This document shows, piece by piece, positions 22,650 through 35,049 of a DNA stretch of 64,000 nucleotides. Made by a program: the position numbers and the translations under genes. Each line of letters starts with the position of its first letter. The stretch's first letter is position 1. Origin of the DNA: Lagopus muta. Taxonomy: Eukaryota > Chordata > Aves > Galliformes > Phasianidae. The stretch is from contig NC_064440.1 in NCBI RefSeq assembly GCF_023343835.1, positions 33,053,537 to 33,117,536 of the forward strand, read 5' to 3'. Under the pieces are notes generated by a model. The model made no database searches, had not been told where the DNA came from, and saw nothing but the letters and a program-made list of their open reading frames with translations.

Positions 22650-25600
22650 GTATGTCATGTGGTGTAAGGAAACGTTGATACGCAGCAGTCAATGACCAGA
22701 TAAAGTAAACCCAAGTGCTTCATGGAAAGAATAAATTCGTGTTCATTTTGCTGCCTGCATGTATTTATACTTTTAGGTTACAATTGCAATTAAAGCTTAA
22801 TTTTTTTTTCTGTGTTCTTTTGGAAACAAAAATCTTGTTTTTTTTTTTTTTTATCTTTACTGGGCTATATAACAGAATTTTCAAGATGCAGTGATCAGAA
22901 TAAATTAATGCAAAGAATCAAGAGGTTATGATTTGTAGAAGAAGGACCTAAATTATCATTCTTATTATGTAGTAACGTATCATACTATAAATTAGAACTA
23001 CTGCAAAATGTCAGCATAGAAAAAAAAACTATTTACTTTCTTCTTAAAAAGGAGGCAAGAAATCAATCACTTTGGTCTTAGCAGTATGTCAGTATAAATA
23101 ACCTTCATTGATTGCATTTATGTGTAAATTGCAGTTGGTGATGTTCCAAGTCAGTTGTACTAAAGATATGAGAGTTAAAATATTTAGCCTGTGTAGTGGA
23201 GATGCAGTCTTTTCTGAAGGAAGGTCGATCTGCCCGTGTTCTGTAGGAATTAACCTTCAGAGATAACATCACACTTTGCTTTGATTTTTCCTACTGCTTC
23301 GTTTCAAAACATGGGCCTGTAGAAACCACGTAAGCAATGAGTAAGACAACCAGCCAAACAAAGTAACTCTCCATCTTTCTGGTTTTTGTCTAGATTGGTC
23401 AAGATATCTGTTTTCGTTAACATCTATATGAGCAACAGCTACTTAGATCTTAAATAGTCATTATCACCAGCAGTGATTATAATCAAATTATTTTCCAGAG
23501 GTAATGTTTTATTACGTTTTAATTGGAAAAAGTAGTTGACTGTTGGCTAATAGTCTAATGTAAACAGCTTTAATAAAGTCAAACAGTGCACCATCAATTA
23601 GACTGGAAGATGGGCCATGTATAAAACGCTCCTTTATTTTCATCTGCAGTTTCTTTGGACATTGGTTTTGAGTGCTGAGTGTCTCCTGTGTACATTGGAG
23701 GGCAAGGAGCTCTCACATGCACAGTAGAAGACAGCAATACAGAGCCTGGCCCTTCTGAAACGCATTATTGTCAGTAGTTCTTTTTTTGGTAGGACTTAAA
23801 CCAGCAGTGGGCAAATTCCTTGTATTGGCATTCACTGTTAAATGCTGCACTTGCTCCATGTGTATCATATGAAAACAGTGGTACAGTTTCTCCTCCTTTC
23901 TGCAGTGGTAGGGAGAACTTTCACAGTCTTTGTGCTGGTATCACGGTTGAATGTCCGTAACCGTGGAACAGTTTGTAACAGTGGTACCTATTTCACTTGT
24001 CAACATTTTTTAATATAAAATGTTCTTCTTTGTTTTCATTAGTACAGTTCATTTCACTTATTTGTTTTGAGTATTCTATGAATTGAAACAGCACTGTTTG
24101 TGGAATAAAGAGGGAAACAGAGAGGTTTTGCTGTGCTGCTAGTGAGTTAGCGTTTCCTTGTCTTTAGGCTAAGCCTTGGCTGTAACACCTGGCTCTATCT
24201 GCTTCTGTTGAGGTGTTTCATGAGATTTTTCTTGTTCGTTTATTCAATAACCAGAGTCAGTCAGTACCTTTGATAAAGCTAGTATTTGTCAGGAGTCAAA
24301 ATTACCTAGAGGACAACTCGGGTTTTCTAATATTGTGAGAAAGAATTCACCAACTTGCACTCGCATCAGGATGCCTAAGAGCTCTGAAGAAATGCTGATT
24401 TCACTGGTTAAAAAATGATGATGTCATTTCAAAGAAAGACTCGTATTTTGCCATGTGGATCTCTCAGAAAGCTTTCATGGTCAGAATGCAGTGCTGTGAA
24501 GCTTTTAATCACATTCGGTATTTCTGAGCTTGCTACTCTTGACAACCTTCAGCTGAAAAGAGGCCGTGTTGGGACTGAAAGCAGTATGGGGGCCCAGGTT
24601 AAATGGCTGTAAAGCAGTTCCCTTCTGCAATAATGTTGTTCAACAACTGGTGGAAGTGTGTTTAGAAGGGAAATGCAATTTTGGGTGTATTAATTGTAGC
24701 ATGACAAGCAGTGAGCAAATAGAGTGGATTTTGGTCTGTCGGTTGTGTTTCACTGTGACTTTTTGTTGTTTATAAGGAAAATGACAACTGACCTCACAGA
24801 CTGTATGCAGCAAGTGTACGTGTCTAACAGACTGTCCAGTATCTGAAGTCGTCTTGAAATACAACAAAATCCCTCAGATGTATATATGAAAAGAAATAAA
24901 TGAGCCATTCCCTTAAAGCTTAGATATTCTAGTAACGTTGAAATAAATTACTAAAAACAGGTATATTCAGGTAGGAATAGGTTTGTTGTGTAACAATAGT
25001 GAAGATATACTGAAGTGTACTCCATTTAGTTTCATCTTGAAAGCCACTGCTCTCTGATCCTTTGATAAGGGATGCTGTCTGCTATAATATTTCTCTAATA
25101 GTGGCCTAGATATTCTTCCTAATACACAAGAAACACCTGAAAACATTATCTCTAGAAATTGTTGGCTCTCAAAGTAAACTAATTTAATTGGTTTTCTTCA
25201 GTGATGATTTGTCATTCAAGAATTTAATGTTATAGTAACACTCTTTGGTTGTGAGGTGAATAATGAATTATGAGTTCATAACTACGTTAAACTCTGGCTC
25301 TCTAATTTTAAGTGCCTTGATATTTTCCTGTGACCAGATCCTTTTCTTGCTTCTGTGTTTAAATGTATAGGTAGACAACGTGATGAGAAATCAATTGTAA
25401 GATTGCATTAGTCACATGGACTGCTGTGATAGAAATTCTTTAAACTGTTAGGAATTTATTTAGTAGATGGAATGAAAATTCCTTAGAGTCTCTGTCAGTG
25501 CCTTTTATAAGTACACAAATACCAATTAGGAGATGAAAATATTTGCAGGTAGCTTTGTGCCTTGAGTTTTGGAAACACGCTCACAAGTCACAGGCAGTGC

Positions 25601-26610
25601 AATGGTTAAAAACAAAGCAGTCTAGGAAAACGTATTGATTATTGCTATTGCTGCTATCACCAGCAGTAAAATCAGTTGATTCCTACCTCTCTGCCAAAAT
25701 GTTCACAATGCTGCACTTGTTTATTCATTTACACCATGAAAAAATACAGAAGGTTCACACTCTCATGTTGTGCACCATACTTAAACTTACGTCTTTAATT
25801 ATGTGGTACTTTTAACGTTCTTGATGCTAGATAGATTCAATAAAAGCAGGAGGAGATACACTTTCTAACATTCTCTTTATGTTGATGAATATTCCTAAGG
25901 TTACATCTTTCAGCATCTTGGACAACTGGCTTCCACGTGAGTTTTGTTGGAACAAGGCACGAGACTTACCTTCGAAAATCCCTACTTGGTTTTATTGAGC
26001 TCTGCCTTCTTCTGCCATTTATAACAAACTGCTTGAGAGGAGTTTAAGCGGATAGGCGTGCGGTCTCTGACATGTATCTCAACCAAGCCATCTGCTTAGC
26101 TTAGAAGGACTGGGTTTTGTATTGCAGGTCTTATGGCAAGTCAGATTTTATGTGATGGTGTTACGATGGAGGCGTTTCGCAGAACTGTACTAAAATCAGT
26201 GATGATTCATTTACCTCTCAATTTGTTTGCCATCCTCATGAGTTTCAGCAGAATCATTAATCTGTACTTTATATCCCTATGTCAGTGTTCCAAGTTATTC
26301 TGTTTCACAACTGTAGTGTGTGTGTGTACACAAAGCTATGTATGTGCCTGCAGCTTTATGGAGTCTTTTTCTAGTGGTTTCTGCAGGGGAATTCCTGCCT
26401 GTTTGCATTTCTCTGTCAGCTTTGACTGCTATACACTGTCATTAAATTCACACTGTGCTTTTCTTCAGGTCTTTTTGGCTGTTGCTGCTACAAGCAGTGA
26501 TTCACATATAAATATGATAGTTTGTATCGGTAGTAAATAAAGCAAATGTGCACATGTAGTGAATATATATTATTTGTACTATTAAATACAAGGCATTTTA
26601 TATGCAATAC

Positions 26611-26637
26611 TTACAGGTCCTGTTTCTGGACCTGTAA
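26611..26637. repeat. Perfect inverted repeat, 10-bp arms and 7-nt loop
   Basis: TTACAGGTCC at 26611-26620 and GGACCTGTAA at 26628-26637 are exact reverse complements around TGTTTCT. The left arm overlaps a minus-strand splice-donor-like sequence, so a fold here could mask or expose that donor. Confidence 0.9.
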
Positions 26638-26713
26638 TTTTTGCATGCGCTCTTGTAACAGTGGTTTTCCTAACAATTCCACTCCTCTGTTGAGGATGAA
26701 ATGAGCTTTATTT
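26615..26713 (-). other. Exon-like segment on the minus strand, unassigned
   Basis: On the minus strand, a good acceptor (TATTTGCTCTTTGCAG) is followed by 99 nt and a perfect donor, GTAAGTAT. One frame is fully open between them; it encodes 32 full codons reading NKAHFILNRGVELLGKPLLQ and then ERMQKLQVQKQD, entering and leaving in phase 2. I do not recognise the protein, and no partner exon was identified. It could be a chance pairing of splice-like motifs, a fossil exon, or an exon of an antisense transcript. Confidence 0.25.
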
Positions 26714-27404
26714 CTGCAAAGAGCAAATATCCGATTTCTGTGCAAGGTAATTTCAAGCTGCCTTTGTAATTTAATAATGCATGTACTAATCTTTCCTACC
26801 AAATACACATAAGTAAGAGCGAGGAGAATCCTTATATAGTAAATATGCAGAGGGGTATTTTAAGTTTACAGAGGAAACTGTATCCCCTGGCTGTATGTAG
26901 AATATGCTTAAAGAAAAACAGGTTTTAGGTATGTTTGCAGTTAATTTTGAAATTGATCTTTTCCTGCCTGCTGTGATGGACAGAGGATGGCGCCTGGGAA
27001 TAGGCTGCATGCTACTGGGTAGAGCCTAGAACTTTTCTAGTGTAGTTTTCTTCCAGAAACGCTCTAAACACATGTATTTATAGGGCACCAGGGCACTTCT
27101 CCATCTGTCTGTGTCTGTCCGATACATCCTGCTAACTCTGAGGTTTATAATGCCAGAATCCCTATGAATTCCACCTAAAGGAACGGAGGAAAAGTAATGA
27201 GGTGAAGAGTCTCCATGGTTTTGTATGCCACTAAGCAACAGAAAACCTCAAAGTGTATTTTTCTTTTTTACCACAGGGCATACTAGCAGGTCTCACACTT
27301 GGATACAGTATATATGTGCATATCTGAATATGTATTCTGTGTGAATTCAGCACACAGTGGGAGGAAGTTAATACATTTCTCATGCATTTTCTGTTTACGT
27401 GCAG

Positions 27405-27512
27405 CAAAGCAAAAGAGGCTTTCCTAAAAGTGCAGAAAGAACGTGACTTCCATAGGATGCACCATAAGCGAGTGGTCCAGGAGAAAAACAGGCTCATATG
27501 TGACATTAAAAG
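27405..27512 (+). CDS. SPAG16: SPAG16 exon 6: highly conserved coiled-coil core
   Basis: The exon encodes residues 161-196 and two bases of codon 197. It holds KERDFHRMHHKRVVQEKN, nearly identical to the mammalian protein and the most diagnostic block in the window. The content is strongly charged and helical, as expected of the coiled-coil half of PF20 proteins. The acceptor is GTGCAG and the donor is GTAAAA. At 108 nt with phase 2 at both ends, the exon is symmetric. Confidence 0.97.
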
Positions 27513-28611
27513 GTAAAAAACAAAAGGATTTTGCTTTATGTAAAAATAACATCTTCAGTTGTTACCTGGTGTGTGGGATCCGTTAGGTCATGGACTGAAC
27601 CAGTGACTGAGCATCTGGTGACGAGGCATGGCTTGCCACTGGAGCACAAGTGAGAGCATTCACTTGCATGACCGCAAGTGTGGACCCAGAGGCTGCCCCT
27701 CTGTAACCTCATTTAAGGGCTGGTAGCTGAGAGGGGAACATCTCTGTTGGGAGATCACTTCTCACCAAAAACTCCCAGAGAGCCCTCACCTTTGGAATGA
27801 GGTAAGCTATTCCTTTCTTAGTTCTGGCTTATGACTAATGCCTTTCCCAGCTTGGCCTCCCACCAGGTTTTTAGGACATTTCCTGTTTCTCTTCACCTGA
27901 TACACCTGGAAATAAGATAATATAGAGGCATTTAAAGTGCTGAAGTAAAGCTGGTTATGTGAAACTTATTATGATGCTTTGATTGCAAAAAAGCCCAGAC
28001 TAGGCCGCTGGTATTGAGTTAAACTAATTCATTTTAGGAAATTTAATTTCATAGTTCTGACATTCAGAAAGCATAGTAGAATTCAGTTTACTTTTGTGTC
28101 TCTTTCTCTCAACAAGTACATCTTGTATGTTGTCCATATGAAAATCTTTGGGACAGCTGGAGGAGCTGAGTCTAGAATCTTTTTGCACATTTCTGCCCAT
28201 TTATTAGTTTTAAAGCAAAACCGTGGGGTGCTTTATACCCACAGCTCCAAATATTTCCTGAAATTCTGGCCTGTCACTATTGTTATCATTACGTGCAACA
28301 GAAGCTATGAGTTCTATGCATTTAACTTTCAAATCCATATGTATTAATGCAGGAGAGCACTGTTCACTGACTCTGTATGTCAGCTTTGCGCTGATCAGTT
28401 TCTCTTGAGAGATTATATATCTGACTTTAGTTTGGTCTGAGGAATTGAAGTGGTTAATATTCTAAACATAACATTCACTGCAGTTAACAAATCATCACCA
28501 TATTACCCATTTTGCCTGGATTAGGATCTTAGTAGTCTGGGGAAGTTACATCGGCAGAAATCTCCTGTTGAACTCACCTTTGAGGAAGCATTTGTCTCTT
28601 CTTGTTCACAG
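27513..28611 (+). other. SPAG16: SPAG16 intron 6
   Basis: This intron of about 1.1 kb runs from a GTAAAA donor to a TTCACAG acceptor. It holds one copy of an interspersed repeat (about 27600-27806) whose second copy is in intron 9. Nothing else was recognised. Confidence 0.85.
27600..27806 (+). repeat. Interspersed repeat copy A (LTR-like candidate)
   Basis: This stretch is homologous to 45262-45440, with ordered shared blocks. These are GTGA(C/T)TGAGCA(T/C)CTGGTGA, CTCATTTAAGG followed by a CTGG/TTGG motif, the GAGGGGA region, GGAGATC, and a terminal GGTAAGC. CATTTAAGG could serve as a TATA-like box, and the layout resembles a solo LTR, but the family is not identified and the ends are approximate. 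Confidence 0.6.
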
Positions 28612-28729
28612 GCTGAAGGCGCATTATGCTTCATACGAGCCAGTGCTGAAGCAGCTGACTGAGAAATACCAGTCTGCACTGAGGCAGAAGATGTTAACTG
28701 GTTTGGAGAGGGACAGAGCAGTTGGGCAG
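28612..28729 (+). CDS. SPAG16: SPAG16 exon 7
   Basis: The exon completes Arg197 and encodes residues 198-236. LKAHYASYEPVLKQLTEKYQ matches the mammalian LKLHYASYEPTIRVLHEKHH, followed by KMLTGLERDRAVGQ against KMLTSLERDKVVGQ. It continues the coiled coil. The acceptor is TTCACAG and the donor CAG|GTAAAA, leaving in phase 0. Confidence 0.97.
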
Positions 28730-30008
28730 GTAAAATGATGGTAGCCTCTACTTGCGAAGCTGTACGAAGTGCTTTTGGTAAATAATTTGATAAATAGAAT
28801 ATTTATGGTAGAACAACTCGCTTTATGTGATAGCTTGAAGCAGGATATTTTAGTGAGTTCCATTTTATTTGGTAATATGTTAATATTGAAACTATGTGAA
28901 TCTTAGTGCTCTAGGTAGTAGTTCTCATTTGTTGCCAATGCTTGAAGAGCAGTGCTAAGTGATGTGCAGCTGCTGCACGTTCATTCTTTGTCAACAGATT
29001 GAGGAAAGGTGTGTTACTACTACAGATTCATACGTTTTCATCTATACTTTTTAGAAATCTCTTAATTTTACTGCTATTTATCTATTTTTCTCCTAGTTGT
29101 ATTTTTTCCTAACTAGTAGGTACCAGAGATCTTGTGCCGGGAATAATGGAGTGCTGTTTTGCTTCTGTGATCTTAATTGATGTATAGGTTGATATACGTG
29201 ACATTCCATTCCATTAGCAGAAGGTACTATAAGCACAGATAGGATGGGCAAAGAACAGAAAATTATCTTTGCCATGTTTAGCTAATAGGTTGTTTGCTTA
29301 GAAGGAAAAAAGAAACTCTGAAAATGCACTGCATTTCAACAGTAGGATCGGCTGTATGTGAGTGACATGAAAGGAATTCAGCATGCTGACGCTCTCTTCT
29401 AATAGTCCTCATCTCTCATTTCCTCCTTTCCTCTGCCTCCTGGTTTGCTCAGGTCACCTGGGGGCTTACTTTAAAAGTGTTCAATAAATAAAAGACGACG
29501 TGTTAAAGAAAAAGAAAGGTTACTGTCCAAATGTAGTTATTCTGACTCAGGAATACAAAACATAACATAGTTCCAGTGCTATGGAATCTCAGGGATATAA
29601 AGAGCTGTATGAACTGTAAGAATTTTGGCACGATGGTGTTTTTGTAACAGCACCTTATTTTGTGATATTTTTATGTTAAATCTGCCTGTCATCTTGTATC
29701 TTGGAATTTAAGACCAGTGATAGCAGTGGTTAAAAGCTGCTAGTAGGTTTTGGTCCCAAAAATTACACGTGGCTGCTTTGTTTTATGAAAATAATAGAAG
29801 TACTTTGAGAAATTGTGGATGGCTTGTCTTGTATCACACCGTTGCGTTGGGTGTTTCCAAAATCTAGAATTAAATTTAATGTTTTTAACTTAGAGAAAAT
29901 AAAAACAAATGCATGGAGCTTAAGCAGATATCAGTGACGTGTGTTGTGAACACAGCAAAATCAGAGTTCATATAACCTCATCTTGTTCTCTCCTCTGCTC
30001 TACTTTAG
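28730..30008 (+). other. SPAG16: SPAG16 intron 7
   Basis: This AT-rich intron of about 1.3 kb has a GTAAAA donor and a TACTTTAG acceptor. No repeat or additional exon was recognised. Confidence 0.85.
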
Positions 30009-30078
30009 GTTACAGGTTTACAAGCTATATTACATAATTTAGAGTCCGGGTGTGCAATTCAGATTCCTGCAAAAAAAG
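30009..30078 (+). CDS. SPAG16: SPAG16 exon 8
   Basis: The exon encodes residues 237-259 and the first base of codon 260. VTGLQAILHNLESG aligns with the mammalian ISGLQETLKKLQRG, after which the sequence diverges. The acceptor is CTTTAG and the donor is AAAG|GTAAAG, leaving in phase 1. It is only 70 nt long, and its 3' half (IQIPAKK) is poorly conserved, so its identity rests on the first part and on frame continuity. Confidence 0.9.
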
Positions 30079-33000
30079 GTAAAGTATTTCTAACAACAAA
30101 CTCACGCTGATCAGAGCTTTTTCTTGTTGTGGTGCGTTACAAAATCTGGTGTAACAGTACATTAAAAGCACTAACACTGTAAACAGTTTTATCAGCTGTC
30201 TTGGTGACAGAGCAGCAACTTTACAATGTGAATATTTTTTCAGGCTGAGGACAGTGGGGCTGCTCATGACAACATGAATATGATTATGGAAGGCCTTAAT
30301 ATTAGGAATCTGTGTGGTCTGATTGTGTTATTTTATCTATTAATACTCTTCTTTTAATGAGTGGGTTTGTTTGTTTGTTTTAGTTCCCTGTAAGAAGGTA
30401 TATGTGGTGCTATGGGAACATTTTGAAAATACTAGTGTATCTAGTGTATGTCTTTAGCTGTATAATAGGGCTTCAAACAACTTCCCTGTTGCTTTGAATA
30501 AATGCTTCATTATTAACTTTTCCTAACTGTTACCACAAGAAAAATTTTGGCACTTTATTGTCCTCTGGTTTGCTAGGTAAGTGAAGCCTGTGCTACCACA
30601 TATTTGTGAGCACCTCTGCCGCTAATGATTTTGTACCTGCTTCCAATTTCAGTCGAATTGGATGGAGAGAGAGAAGTCTGAAAGAAAACAGGTTTAAAGA
30701 AGACTCATGAAAGTAGATGAGATGATAAAGGGAAGCAGTAAGCTCTACTCTCTTTTACAACAGAGCATTCGTAGGGGAAGGGTGTTTTGCACGTAGCTTC
30801 TGTCGTGAGCAGTACTTCAGATTTGACATTAGAAAACTCAGAACTTCTCAATCATGGCAGTGTTACGTACCGTGCAGCTTTCCAGTGAATCACTTCCTGC
30901 AATTAGGGCTTCAAGAAGTCCCTTGAAGCACACCCAAATATCTCTTCTGTATAGATAAAGAGCATACCCATTTTTATTTCTGTATGGACCTGGAAGGGTT
31001 CTGCAGACTTACTGGTATAAACTAAGCTATAATTTTTATATAATATAGAAGCAAATAGCTTTTAAATTAAAAAATAAAAACAATAAAAAACAAAAAAAAA
31101 AACTTCTGTAATTATTTATTTTATCCGTTAAAACAGTAGAATACTGCCATCTTCCTGGTTTTTGGATTCCAATGCCTTTTTTGTATGAATTAATATTGTA
31201 TTTCTCAGCAAGGTGCATTTTGGGCCCCCAGAATTTCTATGTGTGGCTGTGCCTGTGGGATGTGCTCTCCCCTCATCTTTAAATCTTGTTACAACTGAAG
31301 ATACAAACCTGTGTGCTGCTGGAGTGAGCTGAACTCATTTTCATTCCACTTGAGACAGCGAGGTAGAGGCTGGGCTTTTTGTTTTGCTAGTTTAGGAGGA
31401 GGGCACATAGCATTCAGCTTTTCGTTGTACTCCAGTTTGCAAATATATATTGTGGGTTCTTCCCCATGCTAGTGTTTTGCATTATAGATGCTCTATCTGT
31501 CCCTTCCCCACTATACGTGCTTTCATTTGTTATCTGAGTGAATCCAAAAACTGCTCTCTGGCTGCTCACAGTTCTTGTTTATTCTTCAGAAATCTTGAGA
31601 GCACTTAATAATACCAGAAAGTGACAAGCAGGGGAGCACTTTATAAATGAAGAAGTAAAAAAAAAAAATAAAGCATTTGGTCTCCAACATAAATGATTAA
31701 GCTCATCAGCCACCCACATGCTTATACAAGCTTTAATTTTCCTCATACCCTGTGTATTGCAAATTAAGCAGTATTTCAGTTGGTTTCTTGCCAACACTTT
31801 GCCCTCTAATATTACGTAATTCTTACTGCGCTCTGTAGGTCACACTCACGTCTCAGTGGGTGATATTCTCTGGTTCAGATACTTTCTGTAGCCTCTTGAA
31901 TTCTTATTCATGTGATGGTGCAATTGAAACCTTGAGCAGCAGCAGTGCATGCATACTAGGGAGATGTTTGCTGCGTTTTTCTCCGCTTTTAAGTTCTTCA
32001 GAAGGAACCAGTGCTGTTGGGCTGGCAAGTCTCTGCTGTAAAGAGGCGTATGGCTGCATTATTTTTTCCAGTTCCCATCTCTTCAGGACTTGAGTACTTC
32101 ATACATCGGTACGTTTCAGTTAGAAGTCAATGAGCACTCAGGTTGGCAAGTTTGCCAAGGTGAGGTGCCTCTTCTGGCCAGCTGTCTGCTTTCATTGCAG
32201 CACGGAGCTTGGAGGTGTGAGGATGGCTGTTTGCCTGGCAGCAGGAGGTGGCCTATCACTGCTGCTGCTTTTCTCCCACGCAGTAGCTTGGCAGTGTAAC
32301 ACCTGGAACAATGATTTTGGCTGGAGGGCGTTGAAGGTAGCTAGTACCTAGGTTGGGAGCTGCTGGAGAGTTAGAAGTTTTGAATAGCAGCAGGTGAGGT
32401 TCAGCACCACCAATCCATTGTGGGTTGTTTGCTTTCAGCGTGAACTGTGCAGCGTATAATTGAGGACAAAGGGAAGCTTCTTCTTATAAACATGTATCTG
32501 GCAGCTAGGTAGAAGTGAAAGTAAGAGAATTTAATGTTAAGTTTAGGACAACTATTCTGGGTATTTTATGTAGGTGTTTGATGTAGCTACCTTTAGCCTG
32601 ATGCTTTTCAAATAATGGAATGAGCTAGCATCTGTGATACAGAGCATGTAATTTAATTTATTTACTAGGTGTTCTTTTGTTTGTTTCTTTTTGTCCTGCT
32701 GCCAATCAGACTGCTATTTAGCTTTGCAAACAGTGCTTGTACCCAAATCTTCAAGAGTTGGTCATCTTCAAGTGTTTTTTAAATGCTTACCAGTTTAAGG
32801 CTTTGTTTTCTGTTCACTCGCCGTGTTTAGAGTTGACAGGAGGAACAGTTATCACTTACAGAGAAATTAATTTGTGCTCGGGATTAGGACTTGGCCATTT
32901 GGTAGAATCTTTCTACTTGCACTCGGACGTCAGTTCTGAAAGATAAATTGGTGTAATTTGATTTTATGTTTTGAGATAATTTTTAAAAAGGTTTGGATGT

Positions 33001-34921
33001 TTTTTTGCAAGAACACTTGCATTAAAGCCGTTCAGAAAAATGGTGCCATGATCATACATAGAGAAATCTAATTATCAAAGAGAATTCTCAGGTTTTTTAA
33101 TTTTATTTTTATTATTATTTTTTAGGATATTGATAGATATTAACAGATCATTTGCATCCCTACTTGTGGATCAAGGCATAATGTTAAGTGGTTCTTTAAG
33201 GAAAAAAAATAAACACTTTTGCTTGAAAGAACTAAGCTATTTTGGTCGTGGTTTACTTATAAACCTGGCTGTGTGCTTTTCTAACAACTGGTTCTCTGAA
33301 CATCTTGTAGAGCTGTTATTTGCTCAGTGTGTTTCTTGAATTTTCTGAGAACAGGAACTGCTTATTTATTACCCAATTATATTCAAAAGTTGAACTCGGT
33401 GAGCTTCTTTAGTCATGGTTGAACTGCCTCATTGCTGAGCCTGATAACTGTTCTTTTCCTTTCTTCGATCTGCTGTAATTGCTCTTAGAAGGTCATGTAA
33501 AAAGAAATTTAAAAGCCACTGGCTAAAGTAGTTAAACCTAGTTGTCCCAGTTCTAGCTGCGGTGCAATCAGAATACAAGATCTACAAAGACAAGCTGTCC
33601 TCGTCTTAATGCAATCCTAATGGTTCAATGCAGTTTGGCTTCTTGTTGTTGAATGGCTTCAGATTTCAGAGCCCTTCAACTATGGTAACTCTGAGTACAT
33701 TTACAAGTATGTGCGTTTCAGAGGCCCCACGGGTAGCAGTTGCTGAGTGAGGAAGTGTTTGGTTAGGAAAGTGTTTTCCATTATGCAGTTTCTCAGACAG
33801 AAAGTTATTTAAGGTGTCTGTGATGGTAGATTTAACTTCCGAAGCAGTGAGAATAGAGATATTTTGTCAGACCAGGCACAGCTGTTCGTATGAATTAATT
33901 TTACTTTGTTTTGATATATAGGACATTTTTTTACTTTTTAAATCCATTATTTTTGTCTCAAGAGAATCATAGAACGGCCTGGGTTGAAAAGGACCTCAAA
34001 GATAATCTAATTTCAACCCTCCTGCTGTGGGCAGGGTCACCAACAACTAGTAACAGTAGAGAGGGTTTTCTCATTTCTTTTTTCCTCTATAAAGACAAAG
34101 TATCTATTTTGTGGTCAAGGTTTTACTCACATTGTCTTGTAAACATTTAGACGTGTGGCGTTAACTTCAATTGTTTCAACTTGGATTTTAGCTGTGTAAT
34201 CTGTTTCTGGAGCAATATAGCTGTCCAAACCCTGTTGGAATTGCACGTTTTCTTATTGTGTGTACATGGTGCAGGCTGTTGTAACGAGATACAGGGATAG
34301 AAATGGACTGTACTCAGATGCATGGAAGCTGCCACTGCTGAGGGTGTTGAAGAATGCTGTCTATTCTGCTGGTTACTGGCAGATTTGCTGTGTGGTGGTA
34401 CACATGAGCAATATCTTTCCTCATATTCCCTACCACCTATTCTGTCAATTTACAGCTACTTTAACTGCTTAGGATTTCTGTGCTGTTGTCCATGTGTAAG
34501 TAATCGCTTGTTTGAAAGGTGTGTTGTGAGAAAGGGCAAAGAAGTAAAAAGCAATGTAAGTTGTAAATCAGAGGAATGCGTTTGTGGTAGATATTAGGTA
34601 GGATGCAGTGAGATGATGAATGGCATCCATTTTATTGTGACTCTGTCCTGTACAGAAAGATTCAAAATTATTGCAATGTTTTGAGGGCGAAATCTGAGCT
34701 ACCTATTATTTAAACTGAAATAGGTCCCAACAAAGCAATTAGGGGATTGTTAGTTATATGGCTTCTTGGAATACTTAAAACGTATGTTGCAGTAACCTTG
34801 GATATCTTTCTATTTAAAGCAGAGTTTCTGCTGAAACTTTTTATGTCTAGTTGATATCAAGAGACATTTTTCAGGGAAGTGAAAAAACTTGATGACACTT
34901 ATCTTGGGTTTTGTTTTATAG
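30079..34921 (+). other. SPAG16: SPAG16 intron 8
   Basis: This intron of about 4.8 kb contains A-rich tracts near 31070-31103 and 31660-31672 and a minus-strand CR1 fragment at 33962-34045. Its acceptor is TTTTATAG. No other exon was recognised. Confidence 0.85.
33962..34045 (-). mobile_element. Short CR1 LINE fragment, antisense to SPAG16
   Basis: GAATCATAGAACGGCCTGGG and GGTTGAAAAGGACCTC are followed by CTGCTGTGGGCAGGGTCACC. This is the start of a CR1 3' end on the minus strand. It is cut off after about 85 bases, and the right edge is approximate. Confidence 0.85.
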
Positions 34922-35049
34922 CTGGCCATGAATGTGAAAGGAAGAAGGGTTTGGAAGGTTCCACTCAGAAAGCTCTTCAGGAGGCAAGGCAGCAAAAAAT
35001 GCTTGATGCTGGTCCGGTTCAAGATTCAGAGAAGAGGAGATATCCAAAG
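34922..35049 (+). CDS. SPAG16: SPAG16 exon 9: linker before the WD40 domain
   Basis: The exon completes Ala260 and encodes residues 261-302. GSTQKALQEARQQ aligns with the mammalian GPTQKGLREAREQ. The rest is a basic, low-complexity linker that in the family leads to the WD40 propeller. The acceptor is TTTATAG and the donor AAG|GTATGC, leaving in phase 0. If the donor were read through, the frame would run 20 more codons to a stop at about 35110; I see no evidence for such an isoform. Confidence 0.92.

Larger units (their letters stand above)
22650..27404 (+). other. SPAG16: SPAG16 intron 5
   Basis: This intron of about 4.8 kb contains two poly-T tracts around 22800-22852. It also carries a perfect 10-bp hairpin at 26611-26637 that coincides with a minus-strand exon-like segment (26615-26713). 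No classical transposon was recognised. The 135-codon plus frame at 26133-26540 has no family resemblance. Confidence 0.8.
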
